Source: Vibrio tritonius
GTDB taxonomy: Bacteria > Pseudomonadota > Gammaproteobacteria > Enterobacterales > Vibrionaceae
Direction: 5' to 3'
Assembly: GCF_001547935.1 (NCBI RefSeq)
Contig: NZ_AP014635.1
Coordinates: forward strand, 496,001-560,000
DNA: 64,000 nucleotides
The notes beneath the pieces are model-generated. The model was given only the letters and a program-made list of their open reading frames with translations, ran no database searches and was not told the origin of the DNA. This document shows, piece by piece, positions 17,261 to 25,846 of the stretch. Positions within the stretch are counted from its first letter, which is position 1. Each line of letters opens with the position of its first letter. A program made the translations under genes and the position numbers.

Positions 17261-17296
17261 ATAACAATAAATTAGCCATTGCTAATTTATTGTTAT
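17261..17296. repeat. Perfect 16-bp AT-rich inverted repeat after the LysR gene
   Basis: ATAACAATAAATTAGC (17261-17276) and GCTAATTTATTGTTAT (17281-17296) pair perfectly around CATT. There is no T run, so it is not a standard terminator. It could be a transcript-end hairpin or a protein-binding palindrome in the AT-rich region before the outer-membrane gene. Confidence 0.7.
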
Positions 17297-17461
17297 GCGT
17301 TAATTCCTGTTGCTAATTCTTCTTAATTTGAATTATCTTAGATATCCGTTCCGTAAAAATATTATTTAAATATCACTTTTATCAACAAGTGAGCGGTATC
17401 ACTATGCCTATTACAGTGCCTAAATAGCACTTCTTTGAGCCATTATTTATTAGTTAATATA

Positions 17462-18055
17462 ATGATTATTAAAAAAATTTATCTCTCAGCAGCGATGTGC
17501 GCTTGCCTTAGCTCCTTTGCCATCTCTGCTCAAGAATCGGAAATAAGTCCTACAGAACACCCTAGTGGTTGGTATGTTGGCGTATATAAAACATTTCATA
17601 ATTCAACGAAATTTACTTTAGATTCGGATTCTGCAACAGAAAATGCTGGCCCTCAATTTGGTGCTAGTGTTGGCTATGATTTTGCATTAACGCCTAAGTT
17701 TGTTCTGGGTGCAGAATTCGAATATCGTGAATTAGGTTCGCAAGTCTATTCTCAATTAATCAAAGTTCGAACTGATGGTTTTACATTTAACCTCGTCCCT
17801 AAATATTACTTAACTGACAACTGGTTTGTTGGCGCTCTTATTGGGTATGGTCATTACACGGTGGATGTGAAAGTACCTCTATTAGCGATTGAAGAAAAAG
17901 TATCAGACAATTCTTATCAATTTGGCGCAGAAACGGGTTGGCGTTGGAATAATGGCATCTCTGCTGTATTGGGCTATCGATATATTCCATTCTCTAAGGA
18001 TGGTACTGGCTTCGATTTCACGAGTGTTACTGCTGGTTTACGTTATCAGTTTTAA
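17462..18055 (+). CDS. Small outer-membrane beta-barrel protein
   Basis: The protein has a signal peptide (MIIKKIYLSAAMCACLSSFAISAQ, hydrophobic core then a likely cleavage after AQ) followed by an eight-strand-type barrel. It shows alternating aromatic and polar strands such as GWYVGVYKTFH, GASVGYDF, FVLGAEFEYRELG and WFVGALIGYGHY, and ends in a C-terminal strand LRYQF with the terminal Phe recognised by the Bam machinery. I choose ATG 17462 (197 residues) over the upstream TTG because the signal peptide begins there. It belongs broadly to the OmpA/OmpW-like opacity barrel group; no transport or adhesion role can be read from it. It stands alone between AT-rich gaps, with AT-rich codons unlike the housekeeping genes, which suggests acquired DNA. 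Confidence 0.8.
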   Translation: MIIKKIYLSAAMCACLSSFAISAQESEISPTEHPSGWYVGVYKTFHNSTKFTLDSDSATENAGPQFGASVGYDFALTPKFVLGAEFEYRELGSQVYSQLIKVRTDGFTFNLVPKYYLTDNWFVGALIGYGHYTVDVKVPLLAIEEKVSDNSYQFGAETGWRWNNGISAVLGYRYIPFSKDGTGFDFTSVTAGLRYQF

Positions 18056-18088
18056 CCGATCTGAAGGGTAAATAAGGTGCTGCTAGTC

Positions 18089-18114
18089 AGGCAGATGCGC
18101 ATAAGCATCTGCCT
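18089..18114 (+). terminator. Hairpin after the barrel gene
   Basis: AGGCAGATGC (18089-18098) and GCATCTGCCT (18105-18114) form a perfect 10-bp stem 33 bp after the stop codon. No T run follows on either side, so termination would be weak or Rho-assisted. Confidence 0.5.
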
Positions 18115-18159
18115 AAACGACTCACATTTAGGAGCCGTTATTTAGTTAGGATCCGTTAT

Positions 18160-18810
18160 TTAGTTTGCACTTAACATCGGTGAACTAGGGAAGAGGGTGT
18201 GGGCTAATAGCGCACCATCAACCAATTCTATCGGTTTGTAACGGGCGAAGGTTGTTGCCTCTGGGGTAAAGGTGCCACAGGTCAATAAGATTGCTCGCCC
18301 GGCTTTGCGGTCTAGCAGGGTGTCATATAACTCGCGGACTGCTTTCACACCCACCTTGCTGCTTTGCCAGTATTTGCAATTCACCAGTATCAAGGTTTGT
18401 CCTTTAGTTAATTCCATATCCACTGTGTCGTCATCGCTGTAATCGAGCTTTTGGGTTACCTTGTACCCTTGTTGGCGATAGTTGTCGCTGACTAAGGCTT
18501 CAAACTCCAACCAAGATAATTGTGCCAACTGATGTTCGGCAACATGGCTGCTGATGGCATTGCGCTTGATATAAGCAGTACGAACAGCAACATAAACAGG
18601 CAACAATAAAACAATAGACAGCAGTGGAGCAATGATGGATAGAGCTTCTTGCCAATGTGGCAGATACGCGAGGAGCGTTGGGTTGGTCGAGGCTTGTAGC
18701 TGTGGAGAAACCCACTGGGTTAGCAATAGATAGGTCAATATGGATAAACAGATGCAAATCCACGGGGGAATTTTTGCCATCTTACTTAACCATGTTCGAT
18801 GTCGTTTCAT
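18160..18810 (-). CDS. Membrane-anchored Mrr-type restriction-endonuclease-like protein
   Basis: The N-terminal third has two hydrophobic stretches (IPPWICICLSILTYLLLTQW and LSIIAPLLSIVLLLPVYVAV) that should span the inner membrane. The C-terminal half is an Mrr_cat/PD-(D/E)xK-like domain: LSWLEFEALVSDNYRQQGY, then VDMEL with the catalytic-type Asp, then LVNCKYWQSSKVGVKAVREL, where N-C-K stands in the (E/Q)xK position. Such proteins may cut DNA at the membrane, but the function is unproven, and Asn for Glu/Gln may weaken metal binding. I choose ATG 18810, which follows an AGGA ribosome site; an upstream GTG (18855) and ATG (18822) are in frame. It is isolated and has no methylase partner here, so a classical restriction-modification role is unlikely. 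Confidence 0.72.
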   Translation of the reverse strand: MKRHRTWLSKMAKIPPWICICLSILTYLLLTQWVSPQLQASTNPTLLAYLPHWQEALSIIAPLLSIVLLLPVYVAVRTAYIKRNAISSHVAEHQLAQLSWLEFEALVSDNYRQQGYKVTQKLDYSDDDTVDMELTKGQTLILVNCKYWQSSKVGVKAVRELYDTLLDRKAGRAILLTCGTFTPEATTFARYKPIELVDGALLAHTLFPSSPMLSAN

Positions 18811-19225
18811 AATCCTGTGCATAAAAGGTAAAGAGAAATCGTAAGGTAAATACACCTACGAACTAGCAGGTTATTGTGCTACCGAGAGAGGAATATCACA
18901 AGCGGTGTTGGGGAAAAAAGCGATCTCTAGACGCAAAAAAGCCCGATGAGTTTTTTCACATTTAATCTAATGCAAGCATAGCCAGCAGATTGACGTGAAT
19001 GTAATGCAAGATGCTGGAATTTTTAACATATCCATTCACGTTAAGATTCGTACTAAAAATATAATTATTTTAAATCAGTGTATTAAGGCTTTTTAATGGC
19101 GGTATACAACAGTATGCTTTAGAACGAAGAAAGGAAGTTAAATTAGTAGCTTCTTTTGTGTTTGTAGATAGACCAAAAATAAACTAATAACCAAGTGGAT
19201 ACATAAGTTTGTCTCGCTTTTTCTA
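18811..19225. other. AT-rich gap before hipA
   Basis: About 415 bp with no supportable gene, RNA gene or terminator that I can see. It carries the promoter region of the Mrr-like gene and the 3' flank of hipA. The base composition is AT-rich like the rest of the variable region. Confidence 0.4.
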
Positions 19226-20632
19226 TTAAAGAAGCTCGCTCATTTCTGGCACGCTGTTGGCTTGCTCTAGCAAGTATTCACACTCTGTTTGGATGAGTGA
19301 CACACATAGCTCTATGTGTTCACGTTCCCCATCGTCGATTCCTTGAGCTTCGGTAAGGTCAATGGCTTCCTTCAGAGCATTTTTTATAGCACCAACGGTT
19401 TCTACCATCATGGAAGCCATTTTTGTGCCTGAATAATCCAGTAGAGCGCCGAATTCAGCTAAATCATAGCTGGTGATAGGGCGTTTGAAGTTACCTTTCG
19501 GCGGATTTTGAAAGTCTTCGCTTTCCCAATCTCCAATCGACATTGCAAAATATTGAGGGATGCTGGCGGCACGGCCCTCATCAGCAGACAATTTACCGCT
19601 TCGTGAGTTGCGTTTTGCTCCCTCTTGAGCGATGGCTTCTATGTTTACTAAATCATAAAAAGGGGTCAGTTCCAGACCTTTAGGGGTGACGAAGAAGCTA
19701 ATATTTTTACCATGGGCATCGTAGTTTAGCGTTGCTAGATTAAAGAGCATCCATTGGGTGAGCTTTAGGTTGGTGATTACCGTGTCTATGGTTTTGACGC
19801 ACAGTAGGCGTGGGAAAGAAACACCATCACGCATATATACGCCATCACCTTCATCCCCATTCTGACGCTCGTATTTGTAACCTGGAGGTAAGTCAGTCGC
19901 CTGACAGCCATCAATCACATGTCTTCGTTGAACGACATCACGAGCTTCAATATAGGCACGATCGAACCGCTCTATGATCAGTGTCCTAGTGTTCCCAATG
20001 CGAGTTAACTCAACATTAGCGACGTCCAAACCTGCTAGCTTGGCTAATGTCATGCAAAAGAACTCATTAACAGCAATACACGGTGCTCTACCGCTTTCAA
20101 ACTTCAGAATGTAGTTCGAACTTAATTTGCCTTCACCAAACCCCCATTCATCACCGCGCTTAAGTAAGTTTAATTTGTTTTGCACACCAGCAACCGAAAG
20201 GCGAACCTTACCGTCCCAATATACTAATGGCGCTAGATTTCGCTCTAGTCGTTCTATTAGTTCATCATTAGGAACAGATCTAAAACTGGTTTCCCCAGAT
20301 TCTGAGCCTGGAACTCGAAAAGATAATGCGCCAGATGTTTCCGCACCAAGCTTACGAATCAGCCCGAACGTGTTGCTTTTGGAGATAGTGGTGTTTTGTA
20401 TCATCTCCTCAAAGGCTTCTCCTTCAGGAAGGAGATTTCTGAGGTAGTTCTCAATACTACGTGGCGAAGCCTTATCATCGAAAGGGATGTGTGGCGAAAT
20501 TGGGAAACCAGTGTGTTTCCATTCATCTTCATAGATGAATGAAAACTCGGTTTCTGTTCCGACAGGAAGAATCAAACGACCAATTTTGGTATTCGTACCG
20601 ATAAACACGTCTAACTGTTGTAACTTACTCAT
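19226..20632 (-). CDS. hipA: HipA-family serine/threonine kinase toxin
   Basis: HipA kinases phosphorylate a cellular target (glutamyl-tRNA synthetase in E. coli) and induce dormancy unless held by HipB. The 468-residue protein has the N-terminal HipA domain (IGRLILPVGTETEFSFIY, then NLLPEG). It also has SVAGVQNKLNLL at the regulatory/ATP loop, YILKFE, the catalytic-loop motif NYDAHGKN with Asp305, and FYDLVN as the metal-binding DFG-like motif, so it should be active. I choose ATG 20632, preceded by GAGG; it overlaps the hipB stop by 8 bp, so translation is coupled. The target may differ from that of E. coli HipA. It lies beside tRNA-Ile(CAU) in the variable region and is probably acquired. 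Confidence 0.88.
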   Translation of the reverse strand: MSKLQQLDVFIGTNTKIGRLILPVGTETEFSFIYEDEWKHTGFPISPHIPFDDKASPRSIENYLRNLLPEGEAFEEMIQNTTISKSNTFGLIRKLGAETSGALSFRVPGSESGETSFRSVPNDELIERLERNLAPLVYWDGKVRLSVAGVQNKLNLLKRGDEWGFGEGKLSSNYILKFESGRAPCIAVNEFFCMTLAKLAGLDVANVELTRIGNTRTLIIERFDRAYIEARDVVQRRHVIDGCQATDLPPGYKYERQNGDEGDGVYMRDGVSFPRLLCVKTIDTVITNLKLTQWMLFNLATLNYDAHGKNISFFVTPKGLELTPFYDLVNIEAIAQEGAKRNSRSGKLSADEGRAASIPQYFAMSIGDWESEDFQNPPKGNFKRPITSYDLAEFGALLDYSGTKMASMMVETVGAIKNALKEAIDLTEAQGIDDGEREHIELCVSLIQTECEYLLEQANSVPEMSELL

Positions 20633-20960
20633 ACCAACCGTCCTCATTGCTTCTCACGCTGTTTTCAGCTTGGGAGGTTATTTGGCTATGTGGACGAACA
20701 AATAGGTTTAAATCGATAAGGCGTAACGATAGCCCTAAGATGTCCATGAGGATGAGTACATTGGCAAAGGTGACACTGGTATCGCCTTTTTCAATTTTCA
20801 TAATAGTCCTGCGAGATAAATTGGCTTTTGAAGCGAGATCATCAATACGCCAGCCTCTATCGGTGCGCTTTGAGCGAATGGCGCTCCCCAGCGTTTCCAT
20901 GCTGAACTCGGTATTCAAATCAGGCATAGGTTGTGCCTTTACCATCTTACCTTTTTTCAT
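20625..20960 (-). CDS. hipB: HipB-like antitoxin and repressor
   Basis: This 111-residue DNA-binding antitoxin has an XRE/Cro helix-turn-helix: MKTLGSAI-like helix (METLGSAIRSKRTDRGWRI), then DDLASKANLSRRTIMKIEKG, the recognition helix. It would bind and inhibit HipA and repress the operon. An AAAGG ribosome site lies before ATG 20960. It precedes and overlaps hipA in the standard hipBA order. The N-terminal extension of about 20 residues (MKKGKMVKAQPMPDLNTEF) and the C-terminal tail are of unknown role. Upstream, ACTTTTGTC occurs twice and may be part of its operator. Confidence 0.88.
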   Translation of the reverse strand: MKKGKMVKAQPMPDLNTEFSMETLGSAIRSKRTDRGWRIDDLASKANLSRRTIMKIEKGDTSVTFANVLILMDILGLSLRLIDLNLFVRPHSQITSQAENSVRSNEDGWYE

Positions 20961-20976
20961 AAGTGCCTTTTAATGT

Positions 20977-21034
20977 ACTTTTGTCACTATTGGGTTCGTT
21001 TTAATATATAAGTTCACTATAACTCACTTTTGTC
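20977..21034. promoter_or_regulatory. Candidate HipB operator repeats
   Basis: The 9-mer ACTTTTGTC occurs at 20977-20985 and again at 21026-21034, 49 bp apart, followed by CACTA and GTGAC respectively. Both lie within 80 bp upstream of hipB, where an autoregulating antitoxin would bind. Confidence 0.4.
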
Positions 21035-21213
21035 GTGACTGTATAAGAAATTATCTATAAGTGCAATTTAAGTTACTTATGGTTGGTTTGCGAGTTCAAT
21101 CCCTCTCTTTGTTCTCTAAGAGAGAGTTTTATCAGCCAGAAGGACACATTTGGCAACAGCGTAGTATTCGGATTAGTATTGGGAGAAGACAGAGAAGAGT
21201 GCGTGATCGGGGC

Positions 21214-21249
21214 TTACCTGACCCATTACCTGACCCATTACCTGACTCA
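21214..21249. repeat. Three-copy 12-bp tandem repeat beside tRNA-Ile
   Basis: TTACCTGACCCA is repeated three times (the third copy has one change), ending 15 bp before the tRNA terminator. It lies at the edge of the variable region, where integrase arm-type sites often occur, but no integrase is present. Confidence 0.75.
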
Positions 21250-21263
21250 AAATCGTCAGGTAC

Positions 21264-21299
21264 AAAAAAAGGTTAGTAAACACTACGCTTACTAACCTT
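21264..21299 (-). terminator. Terminator of tRNA-Ile(CAU)
   Basis: AAGGTTAGTAA (21269-21279) and TTACTAACCTT (21289-21299) form a perfect 11-bp stem. Read leftward it is followed by a T7 run. Confidence 0.9.
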
Positions 21300-21307
21300 C
21301 TAGAATT

Positions 21308-21383
21308 TGGTGGCCCCTCGCAGACTTGAACTGCGGACCAATCGATTATGAGTCGACTGCTCTAACCACTGAGCTAAGGGGCC
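21308..21383 (-). tRNA. tRNA-Ile(CAU), read by lysidine
   Basis: The 76-nt cloverleaf starts GGCCCC and ends with encoded CCA. The anticodon loop is CTCATAA with CAU exactly at positions 34-36 (21350-21348). The body closely resembles E. coli ileX tRNA-Ile2, whose anticodon C is changed to lysidine to read AUA, and not initiator or elongator tRNA-Met. Automated pipelines often call such genes tRNA-Met. It sits downstream of rpoD on the same strand and at the edge of the variable region, a typical integration target. Confidence 0.92.
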
Positions 21384-21474
21384 AAACTGGTGAAAGATTA
21401 TAGGGGATGGGGCTAGGCGTGTCTAGATACAATAGGGTGAAATTGCGCTTAGTTTTTATCCACTTAGAACACTA

Positions 21475-21507
21475 GATACAAAAAAGGTGAGCTAATGCTC
21501 ACCTTTT
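21475..21507 (-). terminator. Terminator of the rpsU-yqeY-dnaG-rpoD operon
   Basis: AAAAGGTGAGC (21482-21492) and GCTCACCTTTT (21497-21507) form an 11-bp stem. Read leftward it is followed by a T-rich tract, 31 bp after the rpoD stop. Confidence 0.88.
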
Positions 21508-21537
21508 GCTTTTCTTTGGCGAAAAACTCGTCAGAGA

Positions 21538-23427
21538 TTATTCGTCTAGGAAGCTGCGCAGAGTTTCTGAACGGCTAGGGTGACGAAGTTTACGAAGTGC
21601 TTTTGCTTCGATCTGACGAATACGTTCACGAGTAACATCGAACTGTTTACCTACCTCTTCCAAAGTATGGTCAGTGTTCATATCGATACCGAAACGCATA
21701 CGCAGTACTTTCGCTTCACGAGGTGTTAGGCCTGCTAGTACATCACGAGTCGCAACTTTCAAGCTAGTTGAAGTGGCAGAATCTAGTGGTAGTTCTAGCG
21801 TAGTATCCTCAATAAAGTCGCCTAGATGCGAATCTTCGTCGTCACCGATAGGTGTCTCCATTGAGATTGGCTCTTTAGCGATTTTCAGTACTTTACGAAT
21901 CTTATCTTCTGGCATTTGCATGCGCTCTGCCAGTTCTTCTGGTAATGGTTCACGGCCCATTTCTTGAAGCATTTGACGAGAGATACGGTTCAGTTTGTTG
22001 ATCGTTTCGATCATGTGTACTGGAATACGAATCGTACGTGCTTGGTCTGCGATCGAACGCGTGATTGCCTGACGAATCCACCATGTTGCATAAGTAGAGA
22101 ACTTATAACCACGACGGTATTCAAATTTGTCTACGGCTTTCATTAGACCGATGTTACCTTCTTGGATCAAATCCAAGAATTGCAGACCACGGTTGGTGTA
22201 TTTCTTCGCGATAGAAATAACCAGACGTAAGTTCGCTTCAACCATTTCTTTCTTCGCACGGCGAGCTTTCGCTTCACCGATTGACATGCGACGGCTGATG
22301 TCTTTGATGCGTACAACGGTTAGTGATGTTTCAGATTCAATCGTTTGTAACTTCTGGATTGAACGACGAATATCATCTTCGCGTGCACGAATACGGTCGG
22401 CATAAGGTTTATCTGTAGCGAGTACTTGGTCTAACCAAGCTTCGCTTGATTCATTACCTGTAAATACAGCAATGAAAGATTTCTTAGGCATTTTTCCGTA
22501 TTCAACTACGTGCTTCATGATCAAACGTTCTTGAGTACGAACGCGTTCCATTGAAGTACGTAAGGTATTGACCAAATGATCGAACTGTTTTGGCGTCAAA
22601 CGGAATTCGCGGAAGACTTCTTGTACAAGACCTGTTGCGTCTTGAGAAGCTTGGCTTTCTTCACCGTGCTCGTTAATCGCTAGTTGTAAGTTTTGGAACT
22701 TATTGCGTAGCTCAGTGAATTTTTCTAAAGCAAGCTCTGGGTCGATACCAACGTCTTCTTCGTCATCATCAGAATCGTTGTCATCGCCGTCTTCGTCTTC
22801 ATCTTCCTCGTTATCATCGCTATCGTCGTCTTTCTTTTTCATTGAACGACTTTCATCGTCCATTTCAGACAATTCAGAACCGATGTGAGTAGCGGTTGGA
22901 CCATGCCCTTCTTCGTCCATATCGACAAAGCCAGAGATAAGGTCTGTTAGGCGAAGCTCTTCTGCTTGTACCTTGTCAAACTGTTCCAAAATGTATGGAA
23001 TAGTGCCTGGGTATTCTGCCACTGCGCTTTGAACTTGGTTAATACCATCTTCAATGCGTTTGGCGATATCAATCTCACCTTCGCGAGTTAGTAGCTCAAC
23101 GGTGCCCATTTCACGCATGTACATGCGCACTGGGTCAGTTGTGCGACCAATTTCACTTTCTACGCTTGATAGCGCAGCTGCGGCCGCTTCTGCAGCGTCC
23201 TCGTCAGTGATATTGTTATCATCGTTTAACGCTAGGTCATCGGCATCAGGAGCGGTTTCTACAACCTTGATACCCATGTCGTTAATCATTTGAATAATAT
23301 CTTCTACCTGTTCTGAATCAACGATTTCAGCAGGTAGGTGGTCATTTACTTCGGCGTAGGTCAGATAGCCTTGCTCTTTGCCTCGTAGGACAAGTAGTTT
23401 TAGCTGTGACTGCGGATTTTGATCCAT
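21538..23427 (-). CDS. rpoD: Primary sigma factor RpoD (sigma-70)
   Basis: This is the housekeeping sigma factor that directs RNA polymerase to -10/-35 promoters. The start [13 protein letters not shown] at ATG 23427 matches the E. coli beginning ([13 protein letters not shown]). The frame stays open 57 bp further up, but that part is not conserved. Region 1.1 is followed by [21 protein letters not shown] (1.2). A very acidic non-conserved stretch (about 192-235) comes next, then region 2 with [32 protein letters not shown], region 3, and region 4 with the helix-turn-helix [33 protein letters not shown]. It is 629 residues, slightly longer than E. coli (613) because of the acidic insert. It is the last gene of the macromolecular synthesis operon. 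Confidence 0.97.
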   Translation of the reverse strand: MDQNPQSQLKLLVLRGKEQGYLTYAEVNDHLPAEIVDSEQVEDIIQMINDMGIKVVETAPDADDLALNDDNNITDEDAAEAAAAALSSVESEIGRTTDPVRMYMREMGTVELLTREGEIDIAKRIEDGINQVQSAVAEYPGTIPYILEQFDKVQAEELRLTDLISGFVDMDEEGHGPTATHIGSELSEMDDESRSMKKKDDDSDDNEEDEDEDGDDNDSDDDEEDVGIDPELALEKFTELRNKFQNLQLAINEHGEESQASQDATGLVQEVFREFRLTPKQFDHLVNTLRTSMERVRTQERLIMKHVVEYGKMPKKSFIAVFTGNESSEAWLDQVLATDKPYADRIRAREDDIRRSIQKLQTIESETSLTVVRIKDISRRMSIGEAKARRAKKEMVEANLRLVISIAKKYTNRGLQFLDLIQEGNIGLMKAVDKFEYRRGYKFSTYATWWIRQAITRSIADQARTIRIPVHMIETINKLNRISRQMLQEMGREPLPEELAERMQMPEDKIRKVLKIAKEPISMETPIGDDEDSHLGDFIEDTTLELPLDSATSTSLKVATRDVLAGLTPREAKVLRMRFGIDMNTDHTLEEVGKQFDVTRERIRQIEAKALRKLRHPSRSETLRSFLDE

Positions 23428-23529
23428 AGACGGTATCCAACTTCGTATCTGGTGAAGGAATAAAGTATGCGAAATGCAAACCACGTATTATAGCAAATTG
23501 AAATTATGCTGGCTATCTATTAATCAGGG

Positions 23530-25278
23530 TCAAGCTTTCAGGTCGTTCATTAACGCCAGTAGCTCCCTCTTTTCTTCGGTTGATAAACCGACGCTTCTAT
23601 CTTTAGCGAGCAAGGTTTCAATTTGTTTCTCTACACATTGGGCCAATATTTTGTCCAATGAGTCTAAAAATAGTTCTTCTTGGTTGTCTTCAACAAGAGG
23701 GATCTCCCAACTTGCTAGACGAGACAGAAGTGCCTCATTTTTTTCGTTTCGCCAATGCTCTATGAGCTGGCCAGTGGTGATATGGGGGTGTTGTTGGCAT
23801 TTATCAAGGATCTCTACCAGCAAACTTAGCCCCGGAATCGCCAAACCTCGTGCTGCAGAAAGGTTTGGCACCATTTCAGCATAGCTCGGATTTTGCAGAA
23901 GCAAAGCCATCACTTCGCGCATTGGCGTACGCTTTATCTGTTTATGTGGCTGTGGGCGAGAATTTGTTTCATTCGTAACTACTGGTTTCTTATAAATACC
24001 AGTCTTTTGCCCCAGAATCGTAAGTAATTGATCCTGTAAAAACTCGTCCGGTACTTTATGAATTAACGGTAGGGCAAGGGCTTCAAGAGCGGCTTTCCCT
24101 TCGTTATTTCCCACATCAACTTGTGATAGTAAGTTACTAAACAGATATTTGGAGAGCGGTTCGGCATTTTGCACTCTCTCTTCAAAGGCGTTTTTGCCGT
24201 ATTTACGTACGAAACTATCCGGATCCTCTCCATCTGGGAGGAAAAGAAATTTCAATACGTTACCACTCTTTAAATAGCCCAAAGCATTTTCGAGTGCGCG
24301 CCAAGCTGCTTCACGTCCTGCTCGGTCTCCATCGTAACAACATACAACGGTATTGGTTTGACGAAACAATAACTGCAGGTGATCGCCAGTTGTGGAGGTA
24401 CCTAGTGAGGCAACCGCATAATCCACACCATATTGGGCTAAAGCCACCACATCCATATACCCTTCGACCACCAATATTTGTGGCGGTTCACGGTAAGATT
24501 GCAGCACTTCATACAAGCCATACAGCTCTTTCCCTTTATGGAAAATAGGTGTTTCTGGCGAGTTTAAATACTTAGGTGTTCCATCCCCCAATACTCGGCC
24601 GCCAAAGCCGATAACGCGCCCGCGACGATCACGAATAGGAAACATGACTCGACCACGAAAGCGGTCGTAGCGATTGCCTTTATCGTTTTCGATCAACATG
24701 CCGCCAGTTACCAACATATCTTGGGTGTCTCGACGTTGGCCGAAATTCTTACGAATTAGGTCCCACTCATCGGCGACATAACCTATGCCAAATTTCTGAG
24801 CGATGTCGCTCGATAGGCCACGGTTTTTGAGATAGTCGATGGCAACTTTATTACCAGGAACTTTAAGCTGTTGGCGATAGAACTGCGCAATACTCCCCAT
24901 TAAATCGTAGAGAGTGCGTTTTTCTTCAGTGTTTACTTTGGGGGTAAAATTGCCTTTGCCCGAGCTGTTTGCTCGCTCTTCGCGTGGTACTTCTAACCCT
25001 AAAGATGATGCTAGTTCTTCAATGGCTTCTGGAAATTCAAGGCGCTCGTATTCCATAAGGAAGTCGATGGCATTGCCGTGAACACCGCAGCCAAAACAGT
25101 GATAGAACTGCTTTTCTTGGCTAACACTGAAAGAAGGGGTTTTTTCATTATGAAACGGACAACAAGCACTGTAGTTCTTGCCCTTTTTTTTAAGTTTTAC
25201 ACGCGCATCAACGACGTCAACTATATCTAGTCGAGCAAGAAGGTCATCGATAAAACCGCGAGGAATATGTCCAGCCAT
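23530..25278 (-). CDS. dnaG: DNA primase DnaG
   Basis: DnaG makes RNA primers for the replication fork. The 582-residue protein has the CHC2 zinc finger (CPFHNEKTPSFSV and YHCFGCGVHGNAIDFL), the TOPRIM catalytic core (VVEGYMDVVALAQYGVDYAVASLGTS, then CYDGDRAGREAAWRALE) and a C-terminal DnaB-binding domain. The length matches E. coli DnaG (581). It lies between yqeY and rpoD in the rpsU-yqeY-dnaG-rpoD cluster, and rpoD begins 102 bp downstream. A hairpin before the gene (25324-25356) may lower its expression relative to rpsU, as is known for this operon in E. coli. Confidence 0.97.
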   Translation of the reverse strand: MAGHIPRGFIDDLLARLDIVDVVDARVKLKKKGKNYSACCPFHNEKTPSFSVSQEKQFYHCFGCGVHGNAIDFLMEYERLEFPEAIEELASSLGLEVPREERANSSGKGNFTPKVNTEEKRTLYDLMGSIAQFYRQQLKVPGNKVAIDYLKNRGLSSDIAQKFGIGYVADEWDLIRKNFGQRRDTQDMLVTGGMLIENDKGNRYDRFRGRVMFPIRDRRGRVIGFGGRVLGDGTPKYLNSPETPIFHKGKELYGLYEVLQSYREPPQILVVEGYMDVVALAQYGVDYAVASLGTSTTGDHLQLLFRQTNTVVCCYDGDRAGREAAWRALENALGYLKSGNVLKFLFLPDGEDPDSFVRKYGKNAFEERVQNAEPLSKYLFSNLLSQVDVGNNEGKAALEALALPLIHKVPDEFLQDQLLTILGQKTGIYKKPVVTNETNSRPQPHKQIKRTPMREVMALLLQNPSYAEMVPNLSAARGLAIPGLSLLVEILDKCQQHPHITTGQLIEHWRNEKNEALLSRLASWEIPLVEDNQEELFLDSLDKILAQCVEKQIETLLAKDRSVGLSTEEKRELLALMNDLKA

Positions 25279-25317
25279 AAAACCTAAAAGAAAGTTCCGA
25301 TTATTGAAGAGTTAAGA

Positions 25318-25356
25318 TACAAACAAGCCGTGCGTTCCAGAGGATAGCACGGCTTG
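25318..25356 (-). terminator. Attenuator-like hairpin between yqeY and dnaG
   Basis: CAAGCCGTGC (25324-25333) and GCACGGCTTG (25347-25356) form a perfect 10-bp stem. Read leftward it is followed by TTTGT. It probably gives partial termination inside the operon, keeping primase low. Confidence 0.65.
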
Positions 25357-25374
25357 ATGTAATTTGGGCTGGGA

Positions 25375-25818
25375 TTAAGACAGTTTAGCTTTCACTAAGC
25401 CGCTTGCTTTTCCCATATCAGCGCGCCCTTGAAGTTGAGGCTTCAAAAGTGCCATCACTTTACCCATGTCTTGCATACCCGCTGCACCAGATTCTTCTAC
25501 CGCATTTTTAATCAATTCGGCAACTTCATCTTCAGTCAGTGGTTGAGGCATAAAATCCTCAAGTACAGTGATTTCAGCTAGTTCTGCATCTGCTAGGTCT
25601 TGACGACCCGCATCTTCATATTGAGCAACAGAATCGCGACGCTGTTTAACCATTTTAGTCAATACAGCAACGATCTCGTCATCAGAAAGAGTAATTCTTT
25701 CGTCGACTTCACGCTGTTTAATGGCTGATAAGGCCAAACGAATAGTGCCAAGGCGAACTTTGTCCTTGGCCTTCATCGCAGATTTTTGCTCTTCTTTGAG
25801 TTTATCAATAAGAGCCAT
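25375..25818 (-). CDS. yqeY: GatB/YqeY domain protein
   Basis: This 147-residue helical protein has the GatB/YqeY domain also found at the tail of the amidotransferase GatB. It begins MALIDKLKEEQKSAMKAKD and has the typical RLALSAIKQREVDER and EDFMPQPLTEDEV motifs. The GatB resemblance suggests a tRNA-binding role, but the free-standing protein has no settled function. It lies between rpsU and dnaG, as in V. cholerae, and is read with them. Confidence 0.93.
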   Translation of the reverse strand: MALIDKLKEEQKSAMKAKDKVRLGTIRLALSAIKQREVDERITLSDDEIVAVLTKMVKQRRDSVAQYEDAGRQDLADAELAEITVLEDFMPQPLTEDEVAELIKNAVEESGAAGMQDMGKVMALLKPQLQGRADMGKASGLVKAKLS

Positions 25819-25846
25819 AACGGATTTCCTTATTTGGAATCAGTTA

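Larger units (their letters stand above)
20961..21307. other. Gap between hipB and tRNA-Ile
   Basis: The gap of about 347 bp holds the hipBA promoter with repeated ACTTTTGTC (20977-20985 and 21026-21034), a three-copy 12-bp tandem repeat (21214-21249) and the tRNA terminator (21264-21299). Two overlapping + strand frames of about 70 codons (21061-21295) start in the putative operator zone and run through the repeat and terminator, so I reject them. Confidence 0.5.

Noticed and set aside
21081..21110. GTTTGCGAGTTCAATCCCTC, resembling a tRNA T-arm and possible attachment remnant
   Set aside because: The flanks do not pair into a T-stem and do not match the tRNA-Ile 3' end.
21061..21295. Two overlapping frames of about 70 codons between hipB and the tRNA
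   Set aside because: They cross the tandem repeat and the tRNA terminator, with no ribosome site or recognisable domain.
11671..21307. Insertion sequences, integrase or phage genes in the variable region
   Set aside because: I looked for transposase or integrase frames and terminal repeats and saw none.
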